DNA of 64,000 bases from Erwinia aphidicola (GTDB lineage: Bacteria > Pseudomonadota > Gammaproteobacteria > Enterobacterales > Enterobacteriaceae), in assembly GCF_014773485.1 (NCBI RefSeq), contig NZ_JACXBP010000015.1:19971-83970 (forward strand), in the 5' to 3' direction. The notes beneath the pieces are model-generated. The model worked only from the letters and a program-made list of their open reading frames with translations. It did no database searches and had not been told where the DNA came from. Shown here one piece after another: positions 16,350-25,781 of the stretch (its first letter is position 1; the number at the start of each line of letters is the position of its first letter). A program made the position numbers and the translations under genes.

Positions 16350-17342
16350 TTACTCCTTATCAAACGTGTGTAATGCGGATTGAATCATCTGCTCTATGCG
16401 AAGAGCATACTGATTATTCACGGAGCCATATTTCGCGGTAAATACCGGCACGCCGCCGACACGGGCGGCAATAAGCTCCTGCTTATCTAATGGGATCACA
16501 TCGTCAATTTTGAGATTCATCACGTTCGACAGACGGGTATCCACATCGGCAAACTGCGCCACCAGCTCCAGCTCGGTCTCCCGCATCTGGCTGACCAGCA
16601 GGCCGCGCCAGCGGGTATCTTCGTGACCGGGATTCTCCATCGGTGGGTTGCTCAGTACTTCACGCAGCGGTTCAATGGTGCTGAACGGAATACAGATATT
16701 GAACTCGCCCTTGTGCGATCCAATCTCCACCGAGAACGGCGTCGTCACCACCACATCATTGGGTGACGAAGTGATATTGGTAAATTTCACCTGCACTTCA
16801 GAACGGATATATTCCGTTTTGATCTTGTAGATAGTGCTCCACGCAAACTCATAAGCTTCCTGCGCCATGGTCAGCATGCGGTGGATCACCCGCTGTTCGG
16901 TCGGGGTAAACTCGCGCCCGTCGGCCTTGGTCTGAAAGCGGCCATCACCGCCGAACAGGTTATCCACTGCCATAAATACCAGCCCCGGCGAGAACGCCAT
17001 CAGCGAAGTACCGCGCAGCGGGTTCAAATGCAGCAGGTTCAGGTTGGTTGGCACCGGCAGGTTGCGGGCAAACTCGTGATACGGCTGGATCTTAATACTT
17101 CCGGCGGTAATATCCGGGCTGCGGCGCAGCAGGTTAAATAACCCCATACGAAACTGGCGCGCAAAGCGTTCGTTAATAATTTCCAGCGAATGCAGACGCT
17201 CGCGGATCACCCGCCGCTGGGTGTGCGGGTCGTAGGGTTTCGCCTCATGATCGGCGGCGCTATTCAGCGGCTCAACGCTGCTGTCGCTGTCGGCATTGAG
17301 CAGATGATCGATTTCCGCCTGGGATAAAAAGTTATCAGACAT
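16350..17342 (-). CDS. fliM: Flagellar motor switch protein FliM
   Basis: 330 residues (E. coli FliM has 334). The extreme N-terminus MSDNFLSQAEIDHLLN is the CheY-P-binding helix. The middle CheC-like domain (residues about 40-225) and the C-terminal SpoA domain (about 235-325) follow. FliM is the C-ring protein that receives CheY-P and changes rotation sense. Its stop lies seven bases before the fliN ATG; it starts five bases after fliL. Confidence 0.98.
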   Translation of the reverse strand: MSDNFLSQAEIDHLLNADSDSSVEPLNSAADHEAKPYDPHTQRRVIRERLHSLEIINERFARQFRMGLFNLLRRSPDITAGSIKIQPYHEFARNLPVPTNLNLLHLNPLRGTSLMAFSPGLVFMAVDNLFGGDGRFQTKADGREFTPTEQRVIHRMLTMAQEAYEFAWSTIYKIKTEYIRSEVQVKFTNITSSPNDVVVTTPFSVEIGSHKGEFNICIPFSTIEPLREVLSNPPMENPGHEDTRWRGLLVSQMRETELELVAQFADVDTRLSNVMNLKIDDVIPLDKQELIAARVGGVPVFTAKYGSVNNQYALRIEQMIQSALHTFDKE

Positions 17343-17347
17343 GGTTA

Positions 17348-17848
17348 TTACCGCAGAATAAATTCGTTAAACAGGACATCAGTGACTTTGACCGCCTGTT
17401 TAGATGCCAGTGGCTTACTCACTTCATCTTTAATTTTGTCCATCAACTGCTGCTTACCTTCACTGGTGGACAGCTCTTCATAACTTAACTTCGACAGCAG
17501 GATCAGCAGGCGACTGCGATATTCCGGCAGAAACTTTTCCAGGGTCAGCATCGACTCTTTATCCGCCATGCGCAGCGACAGGCCAATAAACAGCACGCGA
17601 TCGCTCTCTTTTTCTGTGGGCTTGAGGCTGACGGTAAAAGTGCTTAAAGACTGATAGATTGGCTCCACTTCCTGCGGTTTTTTTACTTCCACGGTTTTAT
17701 CCGCACCGGCAGAATGACTCTTTAACTTTTTTATTTCCCAAAACATATAACCCGCAAAACCACAGGCCGCAATCGTCACTATAAACATCAAAGCCATAAG
17801 AAATGGGCGCTTCGAGCTGCCACCCTTTTTTTTATTTTTATTACTCAT
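17348..17848 (-). CDS. fliL: Flagellar basal-body protein FliL
   Basis: 166 residues with a lysine-rich cytoplasmic N-terminus, one membrane helix at about 14-36 (PFLMALMFIVTIAACGFAGYMFW) and a periplasmic stomatin-like domain (YQSLSTFTVSLKPTEKESDRVLFIGLSLRMADKESMLTLEKFLPEYRSRLLILLSKLSYEEL). FliL supports stator function. It opens the fliLMNOPQR run; a 127-base gap separates it from fliK and may carry a promoter, though none was clear by eye. Confidence 0.96.
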   Translation of the reverse strand: MSNKNKKKGGSSKRPFLMALMFIVTIAACGFAGYMFWEIKKLKSHSAGADKTVEVKKPQEVEPIYQSLSTFTVSLKPTEKESDRVLFIGLSLRMADKESMLTLEKFLPEYRSRLLILLSKLSYEELSTSEGKQQLMDKIKDEVSKPLASKQAVKVTDVLFNEFILR

Positions 17849-17975
17849 TTAATAAACTCTGTAATGAAAGCGCTGTTCCGGTTTCTGTCAGACCAGATAA
17901 GGCGCGTATTGTAGTCCACTTATTCACCAGGATAATTACCTGATGAAGTTCCATTAGTGCGGGTATTTCACTGCA

Positions 17976-19103
17976 TCATGCAAAGGTATTAATCCCGGCA
18001 GCGGAGCTCAGGTTATGCAGCGCGATCGGCGGAGTTATCTCCTCTTCCCGCAGAGGTTCAGCGGCCCCCTGCCACGCGTGGCCATGGCCGGATGAACCGT
18101 TGCCCTGGGCCTGAGCGCCTGCGAAATGCGGATTATCCGCGCTGACGCTGGTCTGCCCCAGCTGGACGCCGGTTTCTGCCAGCGCGCTGCGCAGCTGCGG
18201 CATTGCGGCTTCCAGCGCCTGACGCACCTGCGGATGTTCGCTGACGATATGCAGCTGCGCCTGGTTCTGCTGCATGCGCAGGGTGATTTGCAGCGCGCCC
18301 AGCTCTTCCGGGTGCAGCTTGATCTGCGCGTTATCCACGCCATCACGGCTGAAGATCGCCAGCTGCTGACCGAGTGACTGCTGCCATGCCGGGGTGCCAA
18401 CCGGGTGCGGGTTAACGACGACTGGCGGCGCTGCCGGAGCGGGCAAGGTTATGGCGGTCAGTACCGGACGCGGCGCCGCCATCAGCGGCGCATCGCTGGT
18501 GCTACGGCTATCCAGCGGCAGCAAAGCCTCGCCCTCAGGGCTGACCACCAGCGGTTTAGTGGTGTTGACGGCCAGCGCGCCGAGCTGCGGCAGGGTGGCT
18601 GGCAGCGTTTCCGCTACGGCGTTCGCCGCCTGATTGAGCGGCAACGGCTGGCGCGGCACCGGGGAGCGCGATGGCCGCACGTCCGCCGTTACCTCGCGCA
18701 GCAATGGGGCATCCTGCGCATCTGCCCCGGCGTTTTGCGCCACCAGCTGCTGTAGCTGCCAGCCATCGGGCAGGGCTGGCTGAGCGGGCAGCACCGCGTC
18801 GGGCGTCAGCAGCACAATCTCTGGCAGGGCGGAGTTGTCATCCGCGCCAATCACTGGCGGCAGAGTACTCTGGTCATCCGCAGCAACCCCTTCCGCCAGC
18901 GGCGCGCCCGGAATCTCTTCCCCGGGCTGCCCTGGCAGCAGCGATTCCACATCCACCCGCGCTTCCGGCAGCAGCGGCGCGTCGTCCGTCAATCCTGCCA
19001 GCAGTTGAGCAAAGTGCCCTGCTTCCCCTGCAGCCAGCGTCTCATCAGGCCCTGCCAGCCTGCGGGCCGCACTGCCCAGCAGCGCATTGATATCAATATT
19101 CAT
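17976..19103 (-). CDS. fliK: Flagellar hook-length control protein FliK
   Basis: 375 residues, like enterobacterial FliK (375-405). The first two thirds are rich in Ala, Pro, Leu and Val with low complexity (the ruler). The C-terminal substrate-switch domain is recognisable: QQSLGQQLAIFSRDGVDNAQIKLHPEELGALQITLRMQQNQAQLHIVSEHPQVRQALEAAMPQLRSALAETGVQLGQTSVS. FliK measures the hook and switches the export gate to filament substrates. It overlaps the end of fliJ by four bases. Confidence 0.96.
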   Translation of the reverse strand: MNIDINALLGSAARRLAGPDETLAAGEAGHFAQLLAGLTDDAPLLPEARVDVESLLPGQPGEEIPGAPLAEGVAADDQSTLPPVIGADDNSALPEIVLLTPDAVLPAQPALPDGWQLQQLVAQNAGADAQDAPLLREVTADVRPSRSPVPRQPLPLNQAANAVAETLPATLPQLGALAVNTTKPLVVSPEGEALLPLDSRSTSDAPLMAAPRPVLTAITLPAPAAPPVVVNPHPVGTPAWQQSLGQQLAIFSRDGVDNAQIKLHPEELGALQITLRMQQNQAQLHIVSEHPQVRQALEAAMPQLRSALAETGVQLGQTSVSADNPHFAGAQAQGNGSSGHGHAWQGAAEPLREEEITPPIALHNLSSAAGINTFA

Positions 19104-19549
19104 AGCCTGTCTCTTTTTTGCCCGGCTCGCTGCGCGAACTCGTCCATCATTTTTTGTTCATGGCGGTTTTCCGCCAGGGTGCGGGCGTTTTCACGCCGCG
19201 TCAGCAGGGTCTCAAACGCGTTGAGCCGCTGCTTGTCCTGCATCCAGCTCTGCTTCGCCTGGGTGACGTTCAGCTCGCACTGGCTGACGTGCTGGTCATG
19301 CTGCTTCACAACCTGATTCAGCGCTAAAATAAACGCCTGATGATTCACCAGATCGGCCACGCTCATGCCGCGGCTCTGCATGCCGCTGCGCAGCGACTGC
19401 TGGTATTCACGTTCATAGCCCTCCAGCTGCTCGCCCTGGGTCAGCGCCTGCTGCCAGTTTTGCTGCGCGCTGCCTAACGCCTGCGTGGCCTGCGTTAACT
19501 TCTCTGCGGCCATCTCACGCAGCATGACCATCGTATTTTGGCTTTTCAT
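19100..19549 (-). CDS. fliJ: Flagellar export protein FliJ
   Basis: 149 residues (E. coli FliJ 147), predicted as one long antiparallel coiled coil rich in Gln, Glu and Arg. FliJ is the stalk of the export ATPase, analogous to the gamma subunit of F1, and links FliI6 to FlhA. It overlaps fliI by four bases upstream and fliK by four bases downstream, so the three are probably translationally coupled. Identification rests on size, composition and position. Confidence 0.95.
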   Translation of the reverse strand: MKSQNTMVMLREMAAEKLTQATQALGSAQQNWQQALTQGEQLEGYEREYQQSLRSGMQSRGMSVADLVNHQAFILALNQVVKQHDQHVSQCELNVTQAKQSWMQDKQRLNAFETLLTRRENARTLAENRHEQKMMDEFAQRAGQKRDRL

Positions 19550-20925
19550 CGGCTTATGCCCTGTGCGGTAACGTCAGGAAACAGCTGCGCCAGCGCGCTG
19601 ACGGCCCGGTCGTAATCGCAGCTTTCGTGGATCGCCTGGTGCAGATACGCTTCCATCGCCGGATAGTGCTGGATAGCCTGGTCGAGCAGCGCATCGCTGC
19701 CCGCCACGTAAGCGCCAACGCTGACCAGGTCACGGTTGCGCTGGTAACAGGAGAGCTGCTGCTTAAAGGTCTGCACTTGGCGGTACTGCGGGTGCGGGAT
19801 CAGCTCGGTCATTGCGCGGCTGATCGACGCTTCAATATCGATTGCCGGGTAATGCCCGGACTCCGCCAGACGGCGCGACAGAACGATGTGGCCGTCGAGA
19901 ATGGCGCGTGCCGAGTCGGCAATCGGGTCCTGCTGATCGTCGCCTTCGGTCAGGACGGTGTAGAACGCGGTGATGGAACCGCCGCCGGGCATACCGTTAC
20001 CGGCCCTTTCCACCAGCGCGGGCAGGCGGGCAAACACGGATGGCGGATAGCCTTTGGTCGCCGGGGGTTCGCCGATCGCCAGCGCCACCTCACGCTGCGC
20101 CATGGCGAAGCGCGTCAGGGAATCCATAATCAGCAGCACGTTAAGGCCGCGATCGCGAAAATCTTCGGCAATGCGCGTGGCGTACACCGCGCCCTGCATG
20201 CGCAGGATCGGTGACACATCCGCCGGGGCGGCAATCACCACCGCACGCTGGATCCCCTCTTCACCGAGGATATTTTCAATAAAGTCTTTCACCTCGCGTC
20301 CGCGTTCACCGATCAGGCCGACGACGATGACGTCGGCATCGGTAAAGCGCGCCATCATGCCGAGCAGCACGCTTTTGCCGACGCCGGATCCGGCAAACAG
20401 CCCCATGCGCTGGCCGCGCCCGACGGTCAGCAGGCCGTTAATCGCACGTACGCCAACATCGAGCACTTTTTTGATCGGGTCACGGTGCAGCGGGTTAAGC
20501 GGCTGGGTAAACAGACTGGCGCAGTCGGTTTTCAGCGGCGCCGGGCGCCCGTCCAGCGGGCGACCCTGGGCGTCCAGCACCCTGCCGAGCAGCTGTGGCC
20601 CGACCGGCAGCTGTTTGCCAACCTCTTCGGACTCCGGCGCGTAGACGCGGGCGCCGGACAGGATGCCATCGACGTGCTCCAGCGGCATCAGGTACAGCAC
20701 CTGATCTTTGAAGCCGACCACTTCGCTTTCCACCGGCACCACGCCGTGACGGGTTTGACGCTCAAGAATGCACAGCGCGCCAATCGGCAGCTTCAGCCCG
20801 ACCGCTTCCATCACCAGCCCGGTGGCGCGAGTCAGCCTGCCATACTGGCGAAACGGTGCGATATCGCCGATGCGCGTTTCTACGCGATCGATCGATTCAA
20901 GCCAGCGTTGCAGATGTGCTGTCAT
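19546..20925 (-). CDS. fliI: Flagellum-specific ATP synthase FliI
   Basis: About 459 residues from the ATG at 20925 (MTAHLQRWLES), which overlaps the fliH stop as ATGA; in-frame codons upstream lie inside fliH. Walker A is AGSGVGKS at about 178-185, and VVGLIGERGREVKDFIE and LLIMDSLTRFAMAQREVALAIGEPPATKGYPPSVF are the F1-beta-like motifs. FliI hexamer is the ATPase of the flagellar type III export system and works with FliH and FliJ. Confidence 0.98.
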   Translation of the reverse strand: MTAHLQRWLESIDRVETRIGDIAPFRQYGRLTRATGLVMEAVGLKLPIGALCILERQTRHGVVPVESEVVGFKDQVLYLMPLEHVDGILSGARVYAPESEEVGKQLPVGPQLLGRVLDAQGRPLDGRPAPLKTDCASLFTQPLNPLHRDPIKKVLDVGVRAINGLLTVGRGQRMGLFAGSGVGKSVLLGMMARFTDADVIVVGLIGERGREVKDFIENILGEEGIQRAVVIAAPADVSPILRMQGAVYATRIAEDFRDRGLNVLLIMDSLTRFAMAQREVALAIGEPPATKGYPPSVFARLPALVERAGNGMPGGGSITAFYTVLTEGDDQQDPIADSARAILDGHIVLSRRLAESGHYPAIDIEASISRAMTELIPHPQYRQVQTFKQQLSCYQRNRDLVSVGAYVAGSDALLDQAIQHYPAMEAYLHQAIHESCDYDRAVSALAQLFPDVTAQGISR

Positions 20926-21632
20926 GCGGATAGCTCCTCGTGCGCCAGCTGGCACAGCTTCTGCCAGCGGGTTTCTAAGGTGGCATCCAGCTCCACTTCG
21001 TCGGTCAGAATGCGACAGCCGCCGGGTAACAGCTGGCTGTCGGTATGCAGCTCCCAGCTCATCGCTGCCAGCGTCTCACCGAGGGCGGCGTCAATCAGCG
21101 GACGATCGTCCGGGTGGATCATCAGCCGGATCTTGCCGTTTAGCAGCGGATCCTGGCGCATCAGCTGTTTAATCTGCTGCTGTAGCTGGGTATTGCTGCT
21201 GCCCTGCTCGCTGCCATGCAGGCTCTGTACCGCCTGCAACGCCAGCTGCACCAGCCGGCTGGGGATCAAGCTGTCAAGGCTGTCCAGCGACAGCTTAAAG
21301 GAGGCGATCCACGCTTCGACGTCCTTCATCGCCGCCTGTTGAGCGCTCTGAGCCTCGCTGATGCCCTGCGCTATGCCAGCTTCGTGCCCGCTGTGGAATC
21401 CGGCTTCATAGCCCTGCTTTTTGCCCTCTTCCTGGCACTGGGCCAGCCCCTGGTTGTACCCCTGCTGTTCCGCCTGCTTGCGCAATCGTGCCAGTTCGGC
21501 CTTGAACTGGGCATCGCTGGCCGGGCTATTCGTCACCGGCAGCGGCTCCTCGTGCACGCTTTCTGTAGCCAGCAAATTATCCGGCTTCCAGCTGCGCCAC
21601 TGCAGTTTATTCTGCTCATCAGACGTAGGCAT
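20922..21632 (-). CDS. fliH: Flagellar assembly protein FliH
   Basis: About 236 residues from the ATG at 21632, which has GGGAG eight bases before it; a TTG at 21647 is possible but lacks a ribosome site. The N-terminus has the tryptophan-rich LQWRSWKPDNL that binds FliN/FlhA, the middle has GxxxG-type repeats (GYNQGLAQCQEEGKKQGYEAGFHSGHEAGIAQG), and the C-terminal part binds FliI. FliH dimer regulates the FliI ATPase and ties it to the C ring. The start lies within the last bases of fliG and the end overlaps fliI. Confidence 0.96.
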   Translation of the reverse strand: MPTSDEQNKLQWRSWKPDNLLATESVHEEPLPVTNSPASDAQFKAELARLRKQAEQQGYNQGLAQCQEEGKKQGYEAGFHSGHEAGIAQGISEAQSAQQAAMKDVEAWIASFKLSLDSLDSLIPSRLVQLALQAVQSLHGSEQGSSNTQLQQQIKQLMRQDPLLNGKIRLMIHPDDRPLIDAALGETLAAMSWELHTDSQLLPGGCRILTDEVELDATLETRWQKLCQLAHEELSA

Positions 21633-22605
21633 CGTCGCTGCTCCCAATCAGAATTTCGCCCGCTTCAGCAAGGCGACGTACCACCAGCAGGACGGATTTC
21701 TGTTCTGCCTCGACCTGCGACAGGCGTACCGGACCACGGGATGCAAGATCCTCGGCCATCAGATCCGCCTGGCGGCGTGACATATTGCGGAAGAACTTTT
21801 CGCGCAGCGCCTCGTTGGCCCCTTTCAGCGCGATCAGCAGGGTTTCACTTTCGATCTCCTGCAGAATGCGCTGGATGCTGCGGTCTTCGACATCCACCAG
21901 ATTTTCGAACAGGAACATTTCGTCGATGATTTTCTGCGCCAGCTCGCCGTCGAAATCGCGCACCGCGTTGATGGCTGCCTCTTCCTGCTGGGATTTCATC
22001 AGGTTGAGGATCTCCGCCGCCGGGCGCACGCCGCCCATTTTGCTGCGCTTGAGGTTCTGGCCGTGCAGCAGATTATTGAGCACTTCGGTCAACTCCTGCA
22101 GCGCGGCAGGCTGCACGCCGCCAAAGGTGGCGATACGCAGCATAATGTCGTTACGCTCTTTATCATCAAACTGCCCGAGGATATCTGCCGCCTGGTTACG
22201 CTTCAGATGCACGAGGATGGTGGCAATAATCTGCGGATGCTCCTCGCGGATCAGATCGTATACCGTCTGTGGATCCATAAAGTTGAGCGTTTCAATGCCG
22301 TTGTTGCCCTGATGGGAATCCAGCAGATCTTCCAGCAGCGACGAGGCGCGCTCTTCGCCCAGCGCTTTCACCAGCACGCTGCGCAGGTATTCGTTGGTGT
22401 TCAGGCTCAGCGCCGCATACTCGCTGGAGTCTTTGGCGAACTCCTCCAGCACTGCCGACATCTGGTCATGGGTAAAACCGGCCATATTGACCATCGAGCT
22501 ACTGATCTGTTTGACCTCGTGGGCGTTGAGATGCTTAAAGACTTCGGCCGCCAGCTCATCGCCGAGCGTCAGCATCACGATGGCGCTTTTGTCACAGGCA
22601 TTCAT
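21619..22605 (-). CDS. fliG: Flagellar motor switch protein FliG
   Basis: 328 residues (E. coli 331). The N-terminal domain (KSAIVMLTLGDELAAEVFKHLNAHEVKQ) binds FliF. The middle contains EEHPQIIATILVHLKRNQAADILGQF, the EHPQ motif for FliM binding. The C-terminal torque helix includes the charged set DVEDRSIQRILQEIESETLLIALKGANEALREKFFRNMSRRQADLMAEDL. FliG couples stator force to the C ring. It overlaps fliF by four bases upstream and fliH by about 14 downstream. Confidence 0.98.
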   Translation of the reverse strand: MNACDKSAIVMLTLGDELAAEVFKHLNAHEVKQISSSMVNMAGFTHDQMSAVLEEFAKDSSEYAALSLNTNEYLRSVLVKALGEERASSLLEDLLDSHQGNNGIETLNFMDPQTVYDLIREEHPQIIATILVHLKRNQAADILGQFDDKERNDIMLRIATFGGVQPAALQELTEVLNNLLHGQNLKRSKMGGVRPAAEILNLMKSQQEEAAINAVRDFDGELAQKIIDEMFLFENLVDVEDRSIQRILQEIESETLLIALKGANEALREKFFRNMSRRQADLMAEDLASRGPVRLSQVEAEQKSVLLVVRRLAEAGEILIGSSDDAYV

Positions 22606-24305
22606 GGTTTTTGCTGCTCCTTATTTATCCACTGGCGCATGACCAGGGCGATCACTCGCGGCTCCTGTTCCGCCAGTTCGCGCAGCTGCTGACTGTTCAT
22701 CTCGCTGTCCACGCGGCGCTGCGCTTTGGCATGAGCCTGCATCTCTGCCACTTTCTTCTTCTCATCCAGTTCAAACTGGCGTACCTGCTGCTCCATCTCC
22801 ATACGACGGATCGCGGTTTCCTGATGGCGCGTCCAGGTTGGCTGCACCAGCTTGCGCCACAGCACCCAGGCAATAATGGCAATCACCAGATAGCGGGCGA
22901 TGGACATCATCAGCGCCTGGAAGCTCTGCTGCTGCCACAGCGGGGGTACCACTTCAGCCTCTACGCCGTTAAACGCTGAGTTGACGATATTGATGCTGTC
23001 ACCGCGTGCAGCGCTGTAGCCGATGGCTTCTTTCACCAGGGTGTTGATACGCTCCAGCTCGGCGGCGGCCAGCGGGCCTGGCTTGCCCTCTTTGCCGGCA
23101 GGCAGGTAGTTAATCACCACCGCCACCGACAGCCGTTGGATCTGCCCGACGCTGGTTTTGGTGTGGATCAGGGTGCGATCAACCTCAAAGTTGGTAGTTT
23201 CATCGTTGCGGTTGTTATAAGGCTGGGCGCTCTCGTTGCTGCCCGCGCCTGCCGTTTGCGTGCTGGTGCTGTTGTTCTGACCCTTGGCGGCCGGAGTGGC
23301 TGGCGTCAGCGGTTTCGTCAGGGGAGCCGTTGCCGGGGTTGGCGGCGTATTGCTTAACGCGCCCGGAACGCCGCCGGTGGTGCGTCCGTTGCCCTGCGCT
23401 GACTGGCTGGACTGGCGGCTGCGGATCGCCATTTTGTCGCTGTCTGCATTGGGCTGATACTGCTCATCGGTGCGCTCCTGCTGGGTAAAGTCCATTTGGG
23501 CGGTGACCTGGGTGCGCACATTGCTGTCGCCCACCAGCGGGGCCAGCAGACGCTGAATGCGCTGCTGATAATCGTTTTCAATCTCGTTGGTATACTTCAG
23601 CTGTGAGGTCTGCATGCCGCGCACGCCGCTCTGCGTCAGCAGGTTGCCGCGCTGGTCGACAAGGGTGACGTTATCCGCCGATAGCCCGGTGACCGCACTG
23701 GAAACCAGATGGGTAATCGCCGTGACCTGGCTGTCGTCCAGCCTGCGGCCCTGCGCCAGGGTGACGCTGACCGAAGCGGTTGGCTGCTTCTGGTCGCGCA
23801 CGAACATTGACGGTTTCGGCACGGCAAGATGCACGCGGGCTGTGAGGATTGGCCCAAGATTTTCGATGGTGCGTGACAGCTCGCCCTCCAGCGCACGCTG
23901 GAAGTTAATCTGCTCGCTGAACTGGCTGATGCCGAACTTCTCCTGGTCAAGCAGTTCAAAGCCAACGGAACCGCCCTTTGGCAGCCCCTGCTGAGCCATC
24001 TTCATGCGCGCTTCGTGCACGATCCCTTCCGGTACCATAATGGCACCGCCCGGCGTATCGATGCGGTAAGGGATATTCATCTGCGACAGCTGAGTGACAA
24101 TGGCACCGCCATCCTCATCGCTGATGTTGCTAAACAGCACGCGATACCCCGGCTCCTTCGCCCAGATTAGCAGTGCAATGATCGCGGAAAGTGCCGCAGC
24201 AGCGGCGATAACCAGCAGCAGTTTAGGGTTGGCGCGAAATGAGCTCATTGCCGCCTTTATACTGTCTGCCGGGTTGCTCTTTAAATCATTTGTTGTGGCA
24301 CTCAT
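22602..24305 (-). CDS. fliF: Flagellar MS-ring protein FliF
   Basis: About 567 residues from the ATG at 24305 (MSATTNDLKSNPADS); upstream in-frame codons are unlikely starts. Two membrane helices are visible: about 33-52 (KLLLVIAAAAALSAIIALLIW) and about 450-470 (LMMSIARYLVIAIIAWVLW). Ring-building motifs include the PGYRVLFSNISDEDGGAIV segment and the SVALTLAQGR-like segment. The C-terminus ends QLRELAEQEPRVIALVMRQWINKEQ, the FliG-binding helix. FliF forms the MS ring, the first structure of the motor. It is divergent from fliE. Confidence 0.97.
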   Translation of the reverse strand: MSATTNDLKSNPADSIKAAMSSFRANPKLLLVIAAAAALSAIIALLIWAKEPGYRVLFSNISDEDGGAIVTQLSQMNIPYRIDTPGGAIMVPEGIVHEARMKMAQQGLPKGGSVGFELLDQEKFGISQFSEQINFQRALEGELSRTIENLGPILTARVHLAVPKPSMFVRDQKQPTASVSVTLAQGRRLDDSQVTAITHLVSSAVTGLSADNVTLVDQRGNLLTQSGVRGMQTSQLKYTNEIENDYQQRIQRLLAPLVGDSNVRTQVTAQMDFTQQERTDEQYQPNADSDKMAIRSRQSSQSAQGNGRTTGGVPGALSNTPPTPATAPLTKPLTPATPAAKGQNNSTSTQTAGAGSNESAQPYNNRNDETTNFEVDRTLIHTKTSVGQIQRLSVAVVINYLPAGKEGKPGPLAAAELERINTLVKEAIGYSAARGDSINIVNSAFNGVEAEVVPPLWQQQSFQALMMSIARYLVIAIIAWVLWRKLVQPTWTRHQETAIRRMEMEQQVRQFELDEKKKVAEMQAHAKAQRRVDSEMNSQQLRELAEQEPRVIALVMRQWINKEQQKP

Positions 24306-24574
24306 GCCGTAATCCTGTAAGAAATAATCACGCAGCCAAAACCTGCGAACAAGCCTGCCGGTGATGCAAGACAGCAGCCGATGAACGTATATTTTGAGAA
24401 ATTTTGAGGGGCGTATTATCGTCCTAAAGGCGTTTTTTTTAAGCATAAATAAGCTCGAAGTTCTGTCAGCTTATCGGGTTTTTCGCCCATTTCTCCCCCG
24501 TGTTAATATGCATCCGTCTAAAAGCTGCGCAATTTTTATTGCACCAGAATTCATTAATTAGCCGGAATAAAATA
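24306..24574. promoter_or_regulatory. fliF-fliE divergent intergenic region
   Basis: About 270 AT-rich bases between divergent fliF and fliE, expected to hold back-to-back class 2 (FlhDC-dependent) promoters as in E. coli. I could not define the boxes by eye, so the call is positional. Confidence 0.4.
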
Positions 24575-24907
24575 ATGTCAGCATCAATTCACAGTGTGAT
24601 TGGGCAAATGCACGCCCAGGCCCAGAAAATTTCGGGATCCGCTGATTTCCTCTCTGCCGGAAAGTTAACAGATAACGTGGGCGGCGCGACATTCTCGGAC
24701 GCTCTGTTTAACAGTATCAATGAAATCAATAAGACACAGCAGGTAGCCAGGAAAAACACCCAGGATTTTATGTCCGGAAAAAGCGATGTCGGCCTGAATG
24801 ATGTGATGCTCTCAATGCAGAAATCATCGGTGGCATTTAGCTTTGGCGTGCAGATGCGTAATAAAATGCTCAGCGCCTATCAGGAAGTTATGAGCATGCC
24901 GGTTTAA
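24575..24907 (+). CDS. fliE: Flagellar hook-basal body complex protein FliE
   Basis: About 110 residues from the ATG at 24575 (MSASIHSVIGQMHAQAQ), close to the 104 of E. coli; a GTG at 24500 would give an untypical extension. Family motifs are FSDALFNSINEINKTQQVARKNTQDFMSG and LNDVMLSMQKSSVAFSFGVQMRNKMLSAYQEVMSMPV. FliE joins the MS ring to the rod and is the first exported rod component. It is followed at once by cheR, whereas in E. coli fliE and the che genes are far apart. Confidence 0.96.
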   Translation: MSASIHSVIGQMHAQAQKISGSADFLSAGKLTDNVGGATFSDALFNSINEINKTQQVARKNTQDFMSGKSDVGLNDVMLSMQKSSVAFSFGVQMRNKMLSAYQEVMSMPV

Positions 24908-24926
24908 GGCATTGACGAACATCATC

Positions 24927-25781
24927 ATGAATGAAAATTTGCGCGTACCGCTTCGTACTCCCCAACTCTCAGACGCGCTGAGCGACCGGGAATTACAGCG
25001 TATCAGCCAGCTGATATATCAGCGTGCCGGTATTGTTCTCACCGAACAAAAGCGAGACATGATATTTAACCGCCTGTCACGCCGCCTGCGTGAATTAAAA
25101 TTAGCGCGCTTCAGTGAATATATTCAGATCCTGGAATCCAGCCCGGACAGCCCGGAATGGCAGGTATTTATTAATTCTCTGACCACCAACCTGACCGCGT
25201 TTTTCCGCGAGGCGTACCACTTTCCAGCGCTGGCAGAACATGCCCGCCAGCATGCCAGTGGCTATCGCGTCTGGTGTACCGCGGCCTCGACCGGTGAAGA
25301 GCCGTGCTCAATTGCCATGACGCTGGATGAGGTTCTCGGCCCGACCATCGGCGGGCCGCGCATCTGGGCAACCGATATTGATACCGATGTGCTGGCGCGC
25401 GCCAGCGCCGGGGTTTACCGCCTGGCAGACGTGCAGAGCCTTAGCCCTGCGCAAAAGCGCCAGTTCTTTTTGCGCGGCACCGGGGATAACAGTGAACAGG
25501 TGCGCGTGAAGCAGGAGCTGCTCGCGGCGATCCACTATCAGCGCCTGAATCTGCTGGACGCCAGCTGGAATGTGCCCGGCCCGTTTGACGCGATTTTTTG
25601 TCGCAACGTAATGATCTATTTCGATGCGCCGACGCAACAGCGGCTGATCCAGCGTTTTGCCCAGTTGCTGAAGCCAGACGGACTGCTGTTTGTCGGCCAT
25701 TCGGAGCATTTTAACCACCGGCAAAGCCCGTTCCGCCTGCGCGGACAGTCGGTGTACGCACTAACGGAGACAGGACGTTGA
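24927..25781 (+). CDS. cheR: Chemotaxis protein methyltransferase CheR
   Basis: About 284 residues from ATG 24927; a TTG at 24912 would add five residues, and neither start has a strong ribosome site. The N-terminal helical domain (ELQRISQLIYQRAGIVLTEQKRDMIFNRLSRRLRELKL) precedes the SAM domain (VWCTAASTGEEPCSIAMTLDEVL; IFCRNVMIYFD). CheR methylates glutamates of chemoreceptors. It leads the cheRBYZ run directly behind fliE with no receptor gene between. Confidence 0.97.
   Translation: MNENLRVPLRTPQLSDALSDRELQRISQLIYQRAGIVLTEQKRDMIFNRLSRRLRELKLARFSEYIQILESSPDSPEWQVFINSLTTNLTAFFREAYHFPALAEHARQHASGYRVWCTAASTGEEPCSIAMTLDEVLGPTIGGPRIWATDIDTDVLARASAGVYRLADVQSLSPAQKRQFFLRGTGDNSEQVRVKQELLAAIHYQRLNLLDASWNVPGPFDAIFCRNVMIYFDAPTQQRLIQRFAQLLKPDGLLFVGHSEHFNHRQSPFRLRGQSVYALTETGR

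Noticed and set aside
20485..21342. 285-codon ORF on the plus strand over fliI/fliH
   Set aside because: Antisense shadow of two well-supported flagellar genes; composition is an artefact of their codon use and no domain is visible.
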